From the NCBI GenBank assembly GCA_019914995.1, contig CM034144.1, positions 382,001-446,000 of the forward strand: a stretch of 64,000 nt of DNA, in the 5' to 3' direction. Source of the stretch: Acanthochlamys bracteata (Eukaryota > Streptophyta > Magnoliopsida > Pandanales > Velloziaceae). The translations under genes were made by a program, and so were the position numbers. The notes below the pieces were generated by a model that ran no database searches, had not been told where the DNA came from, and saw only the letters and a program-made list of their open reading frames with translations. This document shows, one piece after another, positions 12,827-24,397 of the stretch. Position 1 is the stretch's first letter. Each line of letters starts with the position of its first letter.

Positions 12827-13900
12827 ATGTTTGCAGAGGAATGCAATACAAGGCTAGGGCTTGCAATAGGTGAAGGTGATGATGATTATAGAAACAAGCC
12901 CGTGGTCAAACAGCCGGTGCTGTTGGATATCTGCTTATTTCCGTCTAGATTGAAAGAAGAGATCTTACAAGAAGAAGCAAGATCTTTAGGTGGTGTCAAT
13001 AATTTCATGTCAAAAACTAAGAAAAGTTACAGTGATGAAGAGATGGTGATCGGAGATGGCACAAGAAAGAAGCTGCGGCTCACCAAGGAGCAATCAGCTC
13101 TTCTGGAAGAGAGTTTCACAGAGCACAGCACCCTTAACTCGGTATGTATGCTATTCTTTTCTTAATTCTTTTATTTGAGCTGAGATTTATGAAAAACATA
13201 TCTCGATTGACAGTCGCAGAAGCTCGAACTGGCCACAAGATTGAATTTGAGGCCTCGCCAAGTTGAAGTTTGGTTCCAAAATAGAAGGGCAAGGTACTGA
13301 TCATACTCTAAATCCTGGAACTTTTGCAATGAATTGATCATCTAGTTTTCTATATTGATTGTAATTATTGATGTACACAAAAATAAGCCAATCAGCCTTG
13401 TTTCTGGTGATAATCATATGTTATCAAAATGGTTAAGTATCTGATTTTTAATGATGTGAAGTTTTTTTTAATTTTGGATGATAATGGATTGCTTCGTTTA
13501 TAATGGAAATGCTAGCTACTGCTTTAGTTGTTACCATTTCTTAAGATTAACATTTCATGCATATTCTATGAAAAATTACTGATGTACAGGTGTTATCTTT
13601 TCCTCGATTTGGCGGATTAAATTATGATATGGGTGATGTTTTTGTTGCTGCAGGACTAAGCTAAAGCAAACAGAAGTGGACTGCGAAATCCTGAAAAAGT
13701 GCTGCGAAAGCCTGAGCAACGAAAACCTGCGCCTGAAGAAGGAGCTGCAGGAGTTGCAGGCAGCGAAGGGTGTCACCTCGTCTCCACCGTTCTATGGCCA
13801 TCTCCAGAGTGCAGTGACAGCCCTTGCCATATGCCCCTCTTGCGAACGGGCGTCTGCTGGAGCTGGTAGCAGCAGCAGGAGTTCCTCCATGTCATGCTAA
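12827..13900 (+). CDS. HD-Zip class II homeodomain-leucine zipper transcription factor
   Basis: Three exons (12827-13141, 13214-13293, 13654-13900) encode 213 residues. The homeodomain spans about 79-134 ([18 protein letters not shown] to [11 protein letters not shown]) and runs straight into a zipper with leucines at 145, 152, 159 and 166. CPSCE at 192-196 is the redox-sensitive motif that defines class II. LGLAI near the N-terminus is EAR-like, fitting the repressor activity known for this class. Class II factors bind CAATNATTG as dimers and act in shade, auxin and polarity programmes. The sequence is closest to the HAT22/HAT9 type by eye. It is shorter than HAT22 and starts [12 protein letters not shown], and the homeodomain has NSSQK where HAT22-type proteins have NPKQK. 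The zipper begins in exon 3, and introns interrupt the homeodomain as usual for the class. Confidence 0.95.
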
Positions 13901-14770
13901 GGGACACAATTGCCTAATAATTGTGCAGATATTTTTTAAGGATTAACAAGCGATCATAGTTGTTCTTTTTTTTATAAAAAAAAAATATAGTTGGAATAAT
14001 GAGAAGGATCAAATTTAGACCATGTAATTTTGGTGAACTGAGATTAAATTTAGACTATTGATTTATGATTCTACATGAATCTGTATGGATTTTGACAAAA
14101 TGTTCATTTTGCTTGTTCAATGGAATGAAAATTCTTTTTATTTTCCTTACATGCATGTTGGAAGGGGTTGAATGAGAACTTTGACAGTACTTCTGATAAT
14201 GTCATTATCAAATTATGAGAGACAGATTTTTCAACAAGTCAATAAATTCCTTCTCATAGTGTGTGTTTTTTTAGTCAGAAATAAATTATCAAAAATAAAT
14301 TATTAAAAATAAGTTCTATAAATAATATAGTTGGAAATAGATTTAAGTTTTATATTTTTTAGAAAATAATAATTTAGAATTGATTTATTATATTTTTTTG
14401 TATAATTAAAAATAAACGAGAAGTTATTTGTAGTTAAAAAATAAATTGTAAGAATAAAAAGAACACTTTTTTTGTGCTTTTTTTTTTTCTTTGTAGTGTT
14501 ATTATTATTGTTGTCATTGTGAAGTATGAAAACTTGGATTCGAAGAGAAGTTTAATACGAATGAATGGATTGAAAGTCCATAAACACTTTTTTTTTTTTC
14601 TTTGTGCTGTGGAAAATATATGTATTATACTTTAGAAGCGTTTTTATTCATATATGTAGTCAAATAAAAATAATTGATAAAGACGAACGTTCTGATTTTA
14701 ATATGAATTTGCATGCGTCATGTAATAGAAACTGTTGTTTATTATTTATTTTGTCTAAAAGCCGGTACCA

Positions 14771-15503
14771 AGCCTAGTTGGTAGATCCGAACCGACCCAT
14801 TCTGGTCGACCCGAAAATTATCGACCCGGATCGGTTACCGTCCGGATTTGCAAAAAATCATTTTTTTTTAATTAATTAAAATTTTTTTAATTTAATTAAA
14901 ATTTTTTAAATTGATGACATATTTAATACCAAATAATTATTAATAATTCTATCTTGAAAAATAATATGTAGTTTAAATTTTGTATTTGAATGTGATAATG
15001 CAAAAATATAATTGCTTATGTCTTATTTATAAATATCAATTATTAGTGATTTTTAAAATTTTATATTGTAAAATATTTAGAATCAAATATGTATACCTAA
15101 AAAATTTTGTTATATCTCTTTTATGATTTCTCTATTTTATGATTTTATTTTTTTCTAATCTCCTAATTTATTTAAATATTTATTATTATAAATTTTAGTT
15201 GTTATTATTGTTATTGGTGGTGGCAATACTTCAATTTTCGCTGTGATTATTATTGCCGTTGTTGTTAATAATAATGCTATAATAAAAATATTTTAATTTT
15301 TTGCTATGACTACTATTGTTATTATTATTGATAGTATCATTGGCAATAAATTTTTTACTGTAATTATTGTTATTATTAATTAAAAATACTTTAATATTAT
15401 TGACCCGACGGTTTGATCGGTTGATCCGACGGTTGAACCGATTAAACCGTGACCCAGACAATTTTCCGGTTCGATGTTCGATCCGGTTCTTACAACTATT
15501 GTA
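14771..15503. mobile_element. Non-autonomous repeat with GACCCG/CCGGTTCGAT-rich ends
   Basis: Both ends are rich in CCGGATCGG/GACCCGA words and surround an AT-rich core. The left end (TAGTTGGTAGATCCGAACC) is a rough inverted match to the right end (CCGGTTCTTACAACTA). It is clearly related to the outer element at 38461-39690, sharing the CCGACCCG, TCCGGATTTG and CCGTGA end motifs. No coding capacity is visible. Confidence 0.65.
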
Positions 15504-15983
15504 CGAAGAGGATGAACAAAATTGTTTACTATGTAAATTTTTTTTATACTTTTTAAAATTTTACATAAATTCTATAAATAATTATAAAAAATATGAATTA
15601 AAAATTAATAAATTATTATAACTCATGTTATATAGCTAGTTCATTCATGAGCTTGGTGTTCATGAGTTATAACTCATGATTTTTAGATAATAATTAAGAG
15701 GAGATATAATTTATAAGAAGTCACTCACTCACTTTGGAATAACCAGTGGTTATAGTTTAAAAACTACCAAAAAATATTATGGTCCAATAATTTATCATTA
15801 ACTTGTTCAGCAGTTATTTCCATGTTTGAAGGGCCATGTATAAGAACTTCAACAGTCCAACTACAGAGTACAGTAAATGTTTTTATGAATTATTAACTTA
15901 GACTAAATATTATAGTAGTCTTAATATTTACTTGTTTTGACCAATCCGACACGCCACGCTGTTAGTTGGAAGCTTTCGTTCAG

Positions 15984-16207
15984 GCGTGTTTGAAAATGCC
16001 TATAAAATATAATTTTTTTAAATAAAAAATATTTTTTTAATTTTTAAAAAATAATAAAAATATATAATAAAAAATTTTAATACGTAAAATTTTTTATATT
16101 TTTTAAATTTTAAAATAAATTTTATAAATATTTATAAAAATATATTATAAAATATAAAATAAAAAAATAAAAATAGCGTTTTCTGAACGCTCTTCCAAAC
16201 GAACTCT
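15984..16207. mobile_element. MITE, GCGTTTGG family
   Basis: The left end GGCGTGTTTGAAAATGCCTAT and the right end CGCTCTTCCAAACGAAC are imperfect inverted repeats around an AT-only core. The right end meets a TTA at 16208-16210, where the next element begins. Confidence 0.6.
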
Positions 16208-16210
16208 TTA

Positions 16211-16485
16211 GACGCTGTTTGGTTCTCCGTTTCAAAAACTGTTTATCAATTTTTTTTAATTTTTTTTTATTTTACGTTTTTCTAATATATATTTTATAAA
16301 TATATAAGAAAATTATTTAAAATTTAGAAAGTGTAAAAAATTTTATGAAGTGAGATCTTTTTATTATATATTTTTATTATTTTTTTTAAAGTAAAAAAAA
16401 TATAGCTCATTTTTCAAAAAAGATAAAAATATTCTCTATTTTACAAAAATTCTATTTCATAAGCAATCCCAAAATTTCTCATAAT
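16211..16485. mobile_element. MITE, GCGTTTGG family, abutting the previous copy
   Basis: It starts GACGCTGTTTGGTTC right after TTA (16208-16210) and ends near TTTCATAAGCAATCCCAAAA. That end matches the right end of the copy at 52756-52976 (CATAAGCAATCCCAAACG), but the last bases are eroded. Confidence 0.6.
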
Positions 16486-16860
16486 TTTAAGCTGAAAGTT
16501 GGATGTTGAGTTAGAAAACTGAAGCTAGTGGAACAAGAAGTGTCCTAAAACTTTGACTTGTTTATCTACGGTTCACATATTTTAAAAAACTTTTAATTTA
16601 ATATAAAAAATTTTACTTTTAAATTCATTTTTAAAACAAAATAAATTATTTTTAATGTTTAATTATTTTAAAATATAAATTTATTAGTAAAATAAACACG
16701 CCCTTGGAGCGGCATTATAATCACCAAACTATGTAAAAATAAAAAAGTAATTAACACTTTCTTTTATATAAAGTTCATCTTGCTACTAACTTGTAGCCTT
16801 TTTGTTTTGTTTTTTTCCGAACTGCATAGGTCATCTTATTAGTGGAACAAGTTTGGTTTC

Positions 16861-17103
16861 GGGCGTGTTTACCAAGTGGGTGAAGTGGAGTTTTTAAAAA
16901 ATAAATTTAAAAAATAAAATTAAAAATTAAAAATATTTAATAAAAAATAAAAATTTATATTAATTATATATTTATAGTAAGTTTTAAATTTGAATTTAAA
17001 AAAAAAAATTTATTAATAAAAAATTTATTTTAATTTTTATAAATATTTTATGTTAAAAATGAGTTTAAAGGAAATGAAGTTTAGGGTATTGATAAACACG
17101 CCC
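16861..17103. mobile_element. MITE with GGGCGTGTTTA terminal inverted repeats
   Basis: The left end GGGCGTGTTTACCAA and the right end TTGATAAACACGCCC are inverted repeats matching at 14 of 15 positions. The trinucleotide TTC flanks both sides, consistent with a 3-bp target duplication of Tourist (PIF/Harbinger) type. The core is about 240 bp of AT with no coding capacity. Confidence 0.8.
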
Positions 17104-17859
17104 TTCCTTCATGTAATTAGATTAAATCTGAAGCCAAGATATAAACACTCAACACGTGTTTTACTTTATCCAAAGTAGTTTTTAATTAATTTTTTTTTAA
17201 AATTTAAAATAGTTTTTTTAATATTTATTTTAACAATTTTATTTTGTATAAGAGCGATATTTTTTTGTTTGAACTGATATTTCGAAACTAAAATTTTAAA
17301 ATAATTTACTTAAAAAATAAAATTCCAAATGATTTCAATTTTTAATTTTAAAAATTAGAGTTTTTAGTAAAAAAATTGTGTTTAGTAAAGATGCCCTCGT
17401 TAACAAAGAAGACAAGTCAAGTCATTTTAAAAATGAAACCGGAGGGAAAGCAGAACAGGTATTTCAATGTTTGCATGCTGAAAAAAACACAAAAGTTGTT
17501 CCTTTCTAATGGTTCCAAGATTTGGCTGGTAATGAAATAATAAATAGCATTAATAATAATAAAGAAGAATGGAATCTCTTTCCTTATGTGTTGTGCGAGC
17601 ACAAGAGAGTTACAATAATAATTTATTATTACAAACAAAAGACTTCAATTTGGAACAATTTTTTTGGTCCGTGAAATAGAGAAGGCTCTTTCATTTATTG
17701 GTTAAACGATTTGGATCCAAGTAGATATTCCACTAAACATTTTTTCGCATGCACTTTCTCAACGCAACAACTACTAAACTCCAAAATTTTTCATAATTCA
17801 TCTTAAGAAACAAAATCAAAATTTGATTTCTCGTGACCGCTCTAACTCCTCACTCTCTC

Positions 17860-17867
17860 TTTAAATA
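17860..17867 (+). promoter_or_regulatory. TATA-like box of AAA-ATPase gene
   Basis: TTTAAATA lies 139 bases before the start codon, in a CT-rich plant leader. Confidence 0.45.
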
Positions 17868-17998
17868 GGTGAACCTTAGCCTTCACTCTCTCCTCTGTGT
17901 TTTCTTGTTCTTCACAACGCAAACAAGAACATAAACAGAGCAAAAAGAAAAGAAGGAAAAAAAAAAAACAGAGCTAACGAAAAGCAAGCAATCCACCC

Positions 17999-19612
17999 AT
18001 GGAGTTCGACTGGAAATCGATCGCGTCGTTGTTTGCAACTCTTCTATTCATCCGATCAACTCTGCGGGAGTTGATCCCGCCGGAACTCCGCAGCTTTCTA
18101 TTGTCTCTGGGCGGCCGTTTGTTTTCATTCTTGAACCCAAATGCAACTTTCATCATCAACGAGATCGACGGCGGTTCAACCAACTATCTGTTCTACGCCG
18201 CCGAGACTTATCTCAGCACTCGCTGCCTCTCCTCTCCTACTACAAACTCCTCCACCGCTGCCGCAAACGCTCACGTACTCCGTCTCTACAGACGCCGCTG
18301 CAGTTCTCGCCTTTCTACATCTCTCCCTCCAAGTCACTCACTCGTCGACAACTCTTTCGATTCCATTCCCATTACGTGGACCTTCAGCTGCAGCAACAAG
18401 GAAACTTCAGGCAGCCGGGGTCACACTCAAGAATACAAATCATACCAGTTATCTTTCCCTCTGCGGTACCGTGACGCTGTGAAACGCCGTTACATGGATC
18501 ACATTGCCGAAGTTTCAGAGCGCATAAAGTTCTCGGAGCGTGAAAGAAAGCTTTACACTAACAGGTCTTCGAGAAACTTCGACGACAGCGGCAGAGATAT
18601 GTGGTCTTCTGAATCATTTCATCACCCTTCAACTTTCGAGACGTTAGCTATTGATCCTGAACTGAAGAACGACATTATCACCGATTTGAAACGGTTCTCC
18701 GGCAGGAAAGATTACTACTCTAGAGTTGGAAGAGCGTGGAAACGTGGATATCTACTCTGCGGTCCGCCGGGGACCGGAAAGACAAGTCTCGTTGCTGCCA
18801 TTGCTAATTTTCTTGAGTTTGATGTTTATGATCTTGAGCTCACAGCCGTTGGATCGAACACTCAGCTCCGAAAACTACTTGTTTCTACATCGGCGAAGTC
18901 TATCGTCGTCGTCGAAGATGTCGATTGTACTATCGACCTCTCCGATCGCAATAATAAGAAAGAAAAGGATGACAAACACCACCGCCGGACAATGAAATCA
19001 TCGGACTCATCAAAAACTGAAGACTCAGAGGAAGAAACACCGAACTGTTCCAGCAACAGAGGACGGAGTTCAGTGAGCTTGTCTGGAATTCTAAACTTCG
19101 TCGACGGACTTTGGTCTTCTTGCGTCGGAGAAAGATTGATGATCTTTACTACAAATCATCCGGACAAGCTCGATCCAGCATTGCTACGGCCGGGAAGAAT
19201 GGACCGAACATTCGAGCTAGGCTACTGCGGTTTTCCGGCATTTAAAACACTCTCGGAGAATTACATCGGCGTCGGAGAAGAACATGAGCTGATGGAAGAA
19301 GCAGAGGAGTTGCTGGAGAACGTTAAAGTAACTCCGGCAGATGTTGCAGAGATGTTCATGGTGTGTGACGGTGAAGAAGCAAACAATGCGATGAAGAAAG
19401 TAGTCAAGGAGTTGCGAAGAAGAATGAATACCTCTGCGCCGACATCTGAAGACGGTGGTGCTGGTGAAAACAAGGAGAATGTAGAGAAGCTGACTGCTAA
19501 CTGTGATGTGAAAAGGTTAGTGAATAAAGACTTGGGAAGAAGGCAGAAGAAGAAGGGAATGGTGTCGGCGACGGCTGTGACAGAGAACGGCTTCTGTGAT
19601 GGACACGTGTAA
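17999..19612 (+). CDS. BCS1-like AAA-ATPase
   Basis: Intronless, 537 residues. The N-terminal hydrophobic segment (about 8-20, SIASLFATLLFIR) and the plant AAA-associated domain come first, then the BCS1-type region to about 215 (QLSFPLRYRDAV, STFETLAIDPELK). The AAA core has Walker A GPPGTGKT at 255-262, Walker B SIVVVEDVDC at 301-310 and the arginine-finger segment LLRPGRMD at 395-402. A charged low-complexity insert (about 316-358) separates Walker B from SLSGILNFVDGLWSS, as in other plant members. Yeast BCS1 is a mitochondrial translocase for the Rieske protein; the plant members are diverged, often stress-induced and located in ER or mitochondria, so the substrate is unknown. The single-exon structure and the start, 139 bases after a TATA-like box, fit the family. 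The C-terminal tail is basic. Confidence 0.93.
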   Translation: MEFDWKSIASLFATLLFIRSTLRELIPPELRSFLLSLGGRLFSFLNPNATFIINEIDGGSTNYLFYAAETYLSTRCLSSPTTNSSTAAANAHVLRLYRRRCSSRLSTSLPPSHSLVDNSFDSIPITWTFSCSNKETSGSRGHTQEYKSYQLSFPLRYRDAVKRRYMDHIAEVSERIKFSERERKLYTNRSSRNFDDSGRDMWSSESFHHPSTFETLAIDPELKNDIITDLKRFSGRKDYYSRVGRAWKRGYLLCGPPGTGKTSLVAAIANFLEFDVYDLELTAVGSNTQLRKLLVSTSAKSIVVVEDVDCTIDLSDRNNKKEKDDKHHRRTMKSSDSSKTEDSEEETPNCSSNRGRSSVSLSGILNFVDGLWSSCVGERLMIFTTNHPDKLDPALLRPGRMDRTFELGYCGFPAFKTLSENYIGVGEEHELMEEAEELLENVKVTPADVAEMFMVCDGEEANNAMKKVVKELRRRMNTSAPTSEDGGAGENKENVEKLTANCDVKRLVNKDLGRRQKKKGMVSATAVTENGFCDGHV

Positions 19613-19761
19613 GGCGTAGAACAATGAAGCGTGGTGATATTTGGAGTTGGTAGGACTGATGATTGAAGGAGAAGAACAGGAGTTTAGTTGCTAGCTTGTT
19701 TTAGAGAATCAGAATCATAACTAGAGACACATGTTATCCTTGTTGTTTTAGGTTAGGTTTA

Positions 19762-20022
19762 GAGGCGGTTTGGGGCTGACGTTTGAAATGCTATTTATTA
19801 GTTTTTTTTAACTTTTTTTAATTTTATATTTTCTAATATATATTTTTAAAATATATAAATAATATATTTAAAAATTTAAAAAATGTAAAAAAATTTTACG
19901 AAATAAAATCTTTTTATTATATATTATTATTTTTTTTGAAAATAAAAAAAATAAAATTTATTTTTTAAAAAAAATATTTTTATTTCAAAAAAAATTTATT
20001 TCATAAATACTCCCAACGCATC
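19762..20022. mobile_element. Tourist-like MITE, GCGTTTGG family, TTA target duplication
   Basis: 261 bp flanked by TTA at 19759-19761 and 20023-20025. The left end GAGGCGGTTTGGGG is inversely similar to the right end CTCCCAACGCATC. The core is almost pure A/T. It lies just after the AAA-ATPase gene, probably in or beside its 3' UTR. Confidence 0.8.
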
Positions 20023-20025
20023 TTA

Positions 20026-20938
20026 TATTGCTGAGTACAGTAGTCGGTAGAAGTCAGTTCGGTTTTGCTGTTGTTGCCATGTTTCTGCTGCTGCTTTGTA
20101 TCTGTCTGCTGTTTGTTAGCAAAATACTTAATAGCTAATGTGGTTCGAAAATTATAGTACGATTATTATTATTGTTATGGACATGATCATTATTATTATT
20201 ATTTTTATTAGCAAAATTGAGACTTCTATATGGACATGATCATTAGTATTATAAGCCCAATCATTTGTAGATTTTGGGCTTTGTGATTTGAACAAAATCT
20301 CTTTTTAGCCCAACTCACAAACAACAAATGCAATTTGAATTACAGTGAAATAATAACTAGTAATAAAAAAAACATGAACAACAATTAAACATGGACTAAT
20401 GTATTGGACCTTTCCCTTATACAGACAAATCAAATGGAAGCAATTTACATTGGTTTATTTATTTATTCGAAAGTGATTTTTCAATAACAAATATTAAAAC
20501 ATAAATTTGTGAAAATAAATTTGTAAAAATGAATATAGAAAACTATTTAAAAGTAACTTTTAAACAGAAGACAATAATTTTTGAGGTGAAGTATATAAGC
20601 CTGTATATCAAAAGATCTAACCAAGGTCACTATGTAAATGTGAATACTTTCACTAAAATTATTTTCTATATAAATACACGAAAATTTTTAAGACATATAG
20701 CACAAATTACAGTATTTATCGTCTACCAACAAAGACGAACAGCAGCAAGAAGAATTACAAGCTGATTGTGGTGTCTATAAATTTGATAGAAATCAAACAA
20801 CTCTATAATCAACCTAAGAAGCCAGGAAAAAGAAGGGATCAGAAGAAGAACAACAAAAAACCCTAGTTAATTTCTTATATATGCAATTCATCTTCCCATT
20901 TCTTCTTCGCCTTCAATCTTTCTTCGTGCATTTAATCT
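20026..20938. other. Intergenic, no gene seen
   Basis: AT-rich, with short ATT runs near 20160-20210 and a repeated TATGGACATGATCATTA word at about 20176 and 20230. The 3' UTR of the minus-strand CLE gene probably occupies the right end. Confidence 0.45.
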
Positions 20939-21178
20939 TCAACGGTTGTGTAATGGGTTTGAACCAGTTGGAACAACTCTTTCATCATCAACCAACCCTT
21001 CAGCAGATGAAACACTAGAACTGAAACTACTCCGATCAACGCCGGCGGCATCAACATCTCCAGTACTACTGCTATACTTGTTGTTTCGACTGCAGTTGAT
21101 ATCTCGAGCAAATACTTTTGAGCTAATGCACGTTAGCAGAAGGATTACTAAACATATCTCTGCTGCTAAGTTTTTCAT
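20939..21178 (-). CDS. CLE (CLAVATA3/ESR-related) peptide precursor
   Basis: One exon, 79 residues. Residues 1-24 are a signal peptide (core ICLVILLLTCISSKVFA), followed by a serine-rich variable region and, at 67-78, the CLE dodecapeptide RVVPTGSNPLHN, with one arginine before the stop. The Arg1, Pro4, Gly6, Asn8, Pro9, His11 and Asn12 pattern is diagnostic of the family. These peptides are secreted, hydroxylated or arabinosylated at proline, and read by LRR receptor kinases of the CLV1/BAM type in meristem and vascular control. The motif looks closest to the CLE17/19/20/21 group by eye. The minus strand has a TATAAT-like stretch near 21410, which would imply a leader of roughly 200 bases. 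Confidence 0.92.
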   Translation of the reverse strand: MKNLAAEICLVILLLTCISSKVFARDINCSRNNKYSSSTGDVDAAGVDRSSFSSSVSSAEGLVDDERVVPTGSNPLHNR

Positions 21179-23217
21179 ACTTGTTGAAGAAGAAGAACGA
21201 AAGATAGATAGAGAGCTGAAACCAAATTAAAAGAAAAAGAGGGTGCGTGAACAGAGGGCAATAACAACAATAACTATATGTATGTGCTGTTGTTGATTCA
21301 TAGTACATCAATCGATGGTTTCCAACAAACAACATTAAATGTAGGAACTTCAATTCTTCTGCTGTTTTTGCTTTGCTGCTGTTAGCAGAGGAAAAAGCAT
21401 TACACACACATTATATGTTATGATTCCTTACAAAGGAACGAAATTAAAATAACAAAATGTAAAAGTTTCATTCTGTTTATATTAACTATATATGTCTCAT
21501 ATATAATTTACCTATAATTTACATAGTTTTATTGAGTTTTTCTAGTAGCTATGATTCAGTTGAAAGTCATTTCAGTTACAGCACTGAATGTGGTTGTCTG
21601 TGTTTTATTCTGTTTTCATTTCCCGCGGAGAAGGTCAGAGCTCAGAAGACCGTGGCTGGGAAGAAAAGGATAGGACAAGAAGAGTCAGAGAAAAGTAGAG
21701 GTTGTTGCCTCTTGCCAAGGAAACCTGCCCTCATGAAAACCGTGGGAACTTTTTGTTCTCTCTCTCTCCCTCATTAAAATTTCTTTAAATGAAGTTTTTT
21801 AACGGAAACAATACATGTTTCCGTTACTGGTTCACCTAAGGTCAATCCAAAATATACATAAAAATATGGACCATGCCAAACAAGCCATGCAATCCAATCA
21901 TCCAAAAAAATCCACCCAACCCGATAAACAGTGATAGATCGGGCCGAGGTTAGCCTAATCCTATAAGTAATATCTGACTATTGTCCGCTCGTTCGGCATT
22001 GTTGATATTGATCGTTGATTTGATCAATATTAACCGTTGATTAAATTAATTTTTAATTTAAAAATAATTTTAAATAAAAAATTTATGATAAAAAATATTA
22101 AATATTTATTTTTATCTTAATAATAAAAATATTTATTTATTTATTATATAAAATAAAAAAATGAACCGAATAAATCAAATCGATCTATTCATTTGATCCG
22201 AATGGACCGGACCAACCCCATCCATATATATTTACACCTCTAATTCAAAATGAGTTATTATTTAGTTTAATTTGTTCATTTAAAGTACTTATTATTTTAA
22301 AAAATATTTTATATATTTTAATAAATTTTTTATTATATGTACAGAATATTTTAATCAAATTTTAAAATATAAAAATTATATATTATAAAATTTTTATTTT
22401 TTTAAATAAAAAATTAAACACATTTTATGTAAAATTACTAAAATCTTAAAATTTTATTTTAGAAAAATTCTATTCTTTTCCTTAACCATAGTTGCGTAGG
22501 ACTTGTAGGTCATAGACATAATAGCCAGTAGCTAAAAGTTTTTTCACTAATAATACATGGCTGTGAAGAATAATATTTTTTAAAATCTAAGGGACTTAGG
22601 ATAAGAAGCTTCTTTGAAATAAAAAATATTTTAAATTTTAAACTGTTTCATAGAACATTCTATTAACAACTAGATGAACTAGGCCGGGCCACTGGATTAA
22701 CGACCAATAAGAACAGGATTAGAACAACAGCCTGGCGCAGCCCATTCAGGCCCACTTTAAGCTGCTGAATATTTAAAACACTGAAAATGAAAGCAGCAGT
22801 AGTCAACAATACAAGCTGTCACAAAGTCACTCGTGTACATCATGAAATTTGACAAACTTATATAAACTTCACACCAACCAGAACCAGATTACAATAATAA
22901 CAATACCAAATCTCATGATTCATGAACGAAATAATGGTGCTAATGAATTGCAGATGGCATGCAGAGACTTTGGAAGATTTTTCCAGCAGCTTCATTCGTC
23001 CGCGAGATGACAGTTTTTAAGTTTCCAGAAGAAAACAAAGACCTGGTTTTCAAACCACATAATAAGCAGAAGCCGTGTTGTGTTAGAAATTCCAAGTTGT
23101 TAACTCAATTCCAAAGAGTCTAGTTGATGCCAGCCATGCTAATGTTGGCTGCCGTTTGAAGAAACCATTACACCAGTTTCCTTCACCTGCACACGTAACT
23201 CGTTTGACTCCGTCCAC
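21179..23217. other. Intergenic, CLE promoter side and repeat remnants
   Basis: No supported gene. The CLE leader and promoter occupy the left part. About 21890-22235 is a repeat-like block bounded by CCCAACCCGATAAACAG and GACCGGACCAACCCCATCC around an AT core, resembling GACCGG-ended elements elsewhere. 22300-22460 is A/T only. The XTH promoter lies at the right end. Confidence 0.45.
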
Positions 23218-23225
23218 TATATAAA
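23218..23225 (+). promoter_or_regulatory. TATA box of first XTH gene
   Basis: TATATAAA lies 118 bases before the XTH start codon. Confidence 0.65.
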
Positions 23226-23342
23226 CAACCACTCACAAATCTCCAATTCCTCATAGAAGAAAACAACAATATATAGAGAAGAAGTGTTCTTACTTGTTAG
23301 TGATCCTTCAAGCATTCAACATCATCTTCTTCTTCTGGGGTA

Positions 23343-24397
23343 ATGATGAAGTTGTTCATCTGTTTACTAGCATGCCTTATCACAGCTGGAACAGGCGCAT
23401 TTGCTTCCAACTTCTATCAAGATTTTGATATTACCTGGGGCGGTGATCGAGCAAAGATTTTGAACAATGGACAGCTCCTCACTCTGTCGCTTGATAAGGC
23501 CTCCGGCTCTGGCTTCCAGTCGAAGAATGAGTATCTCTTTGGCAAGATTGATATGCAGCTGAAGCTTGTACCTGGTAACTCAGCTGGCACCGTTACTGCC
23601 TACTATGTAAGTCTTCCCTGCTCCGCCACTCGACCAACTTTCTTCATCTTCATTTGAACTGAACAACAAGATTTTTACTTACACTCAGTCACCATATATT
23701 GCAGCTATCATCACAAGGGCCGACTCATGATGAGATCGACTTTGAGTTCCTTGGCAATCTCAGTGGCGACCCCTACACTCTCCACACCAATGTGTACACT
23801 CGAGGGAAAGGAAACAGAGAACAACAGTTCAAGCTCTGGTTCGACCCTTCAAAGGATTTCCACACCTACTCCATTCTATGGAACCCTCAACATATCATGT
23901 AAGCTTCTCTTCTGTGTCTACTATATTGACAAGCTCATAACTGAAAAAAACTTATGCTGATTGTCGAATATGTCAATCATGTTCTTATCATGTTTTGTTT
24001 TATGTAAAAATGCAGATTCACGGTTGATGGCACACCAATCAGAGACTTCAAGAACCATGAGGCTAATGGTGTTCCATTTCCTAAAAGCCAGCCTATGAGG
24101 ATATACTCAAGCCTGTGGGACGCCGAGGACTGGGCCACAAGGGGAGGACTAGTTAAGACGGATTGGTCGCAGGCTCCCTTCACTGCTTCATACCTCAACT
24201 TCAATGCTGATGCTTGTGTCTGGACAGCAGGCAAATCGAGCTGCTCATCTTCAACACCTTCATGGTTCAACCAACAGCTGGATACCACCAGCCAGCAGAG
24301 GTTGCGATGGGTGGAAAAGAACTACATGATCTACAACTACTGCACTGACTACAAGCGCTTCCCTCAGGGATTGCCACCAGAATGCTCCTTGGCGTGA
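23343..24397 (+). CDS. Xyloglucan endotransglucosylase/hydrolase (XTH), intact copy
   Basis: Exons 23343-23606, 23705-23898 and 24016-24397 give 279 residues. A signal peptide (about 1-21) precedes [13 protein letters not shown], the start of the GH16 domain. The catalytic motif [10 protein letters not shown] is at the start of exon 2, with the nucleophile Glu and acid/base Glu intact and the conserved N-glycosylation site NLSGD just after. The XET C-terminal domain is complete ([29 protein letters not shown]) with its cysteines. XTHs cut and religate xyloglucan in the wall during expansion. The three-exon layout and sequence fit the TCH4/XTH22-25 clade. It is the most upstream member of a local cluster and probably the same kind of gene from which the damaged copies arose. 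Confidence 0.96.

Larger units (their letters stand above)
13901..17998. other. Transposon-rich intergenic region
   Basis: No supported gene. It holds the HD-Zip 3' UTR, a GC-rich-ended element (14771-15503), two abutting MITEs (15984-16485) and a third MITE (16861-17103), listed separately. The last 250 bases are the promoter and pyrimidine-rich leader of the AAA-ATPase. Confidence 0.6.
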
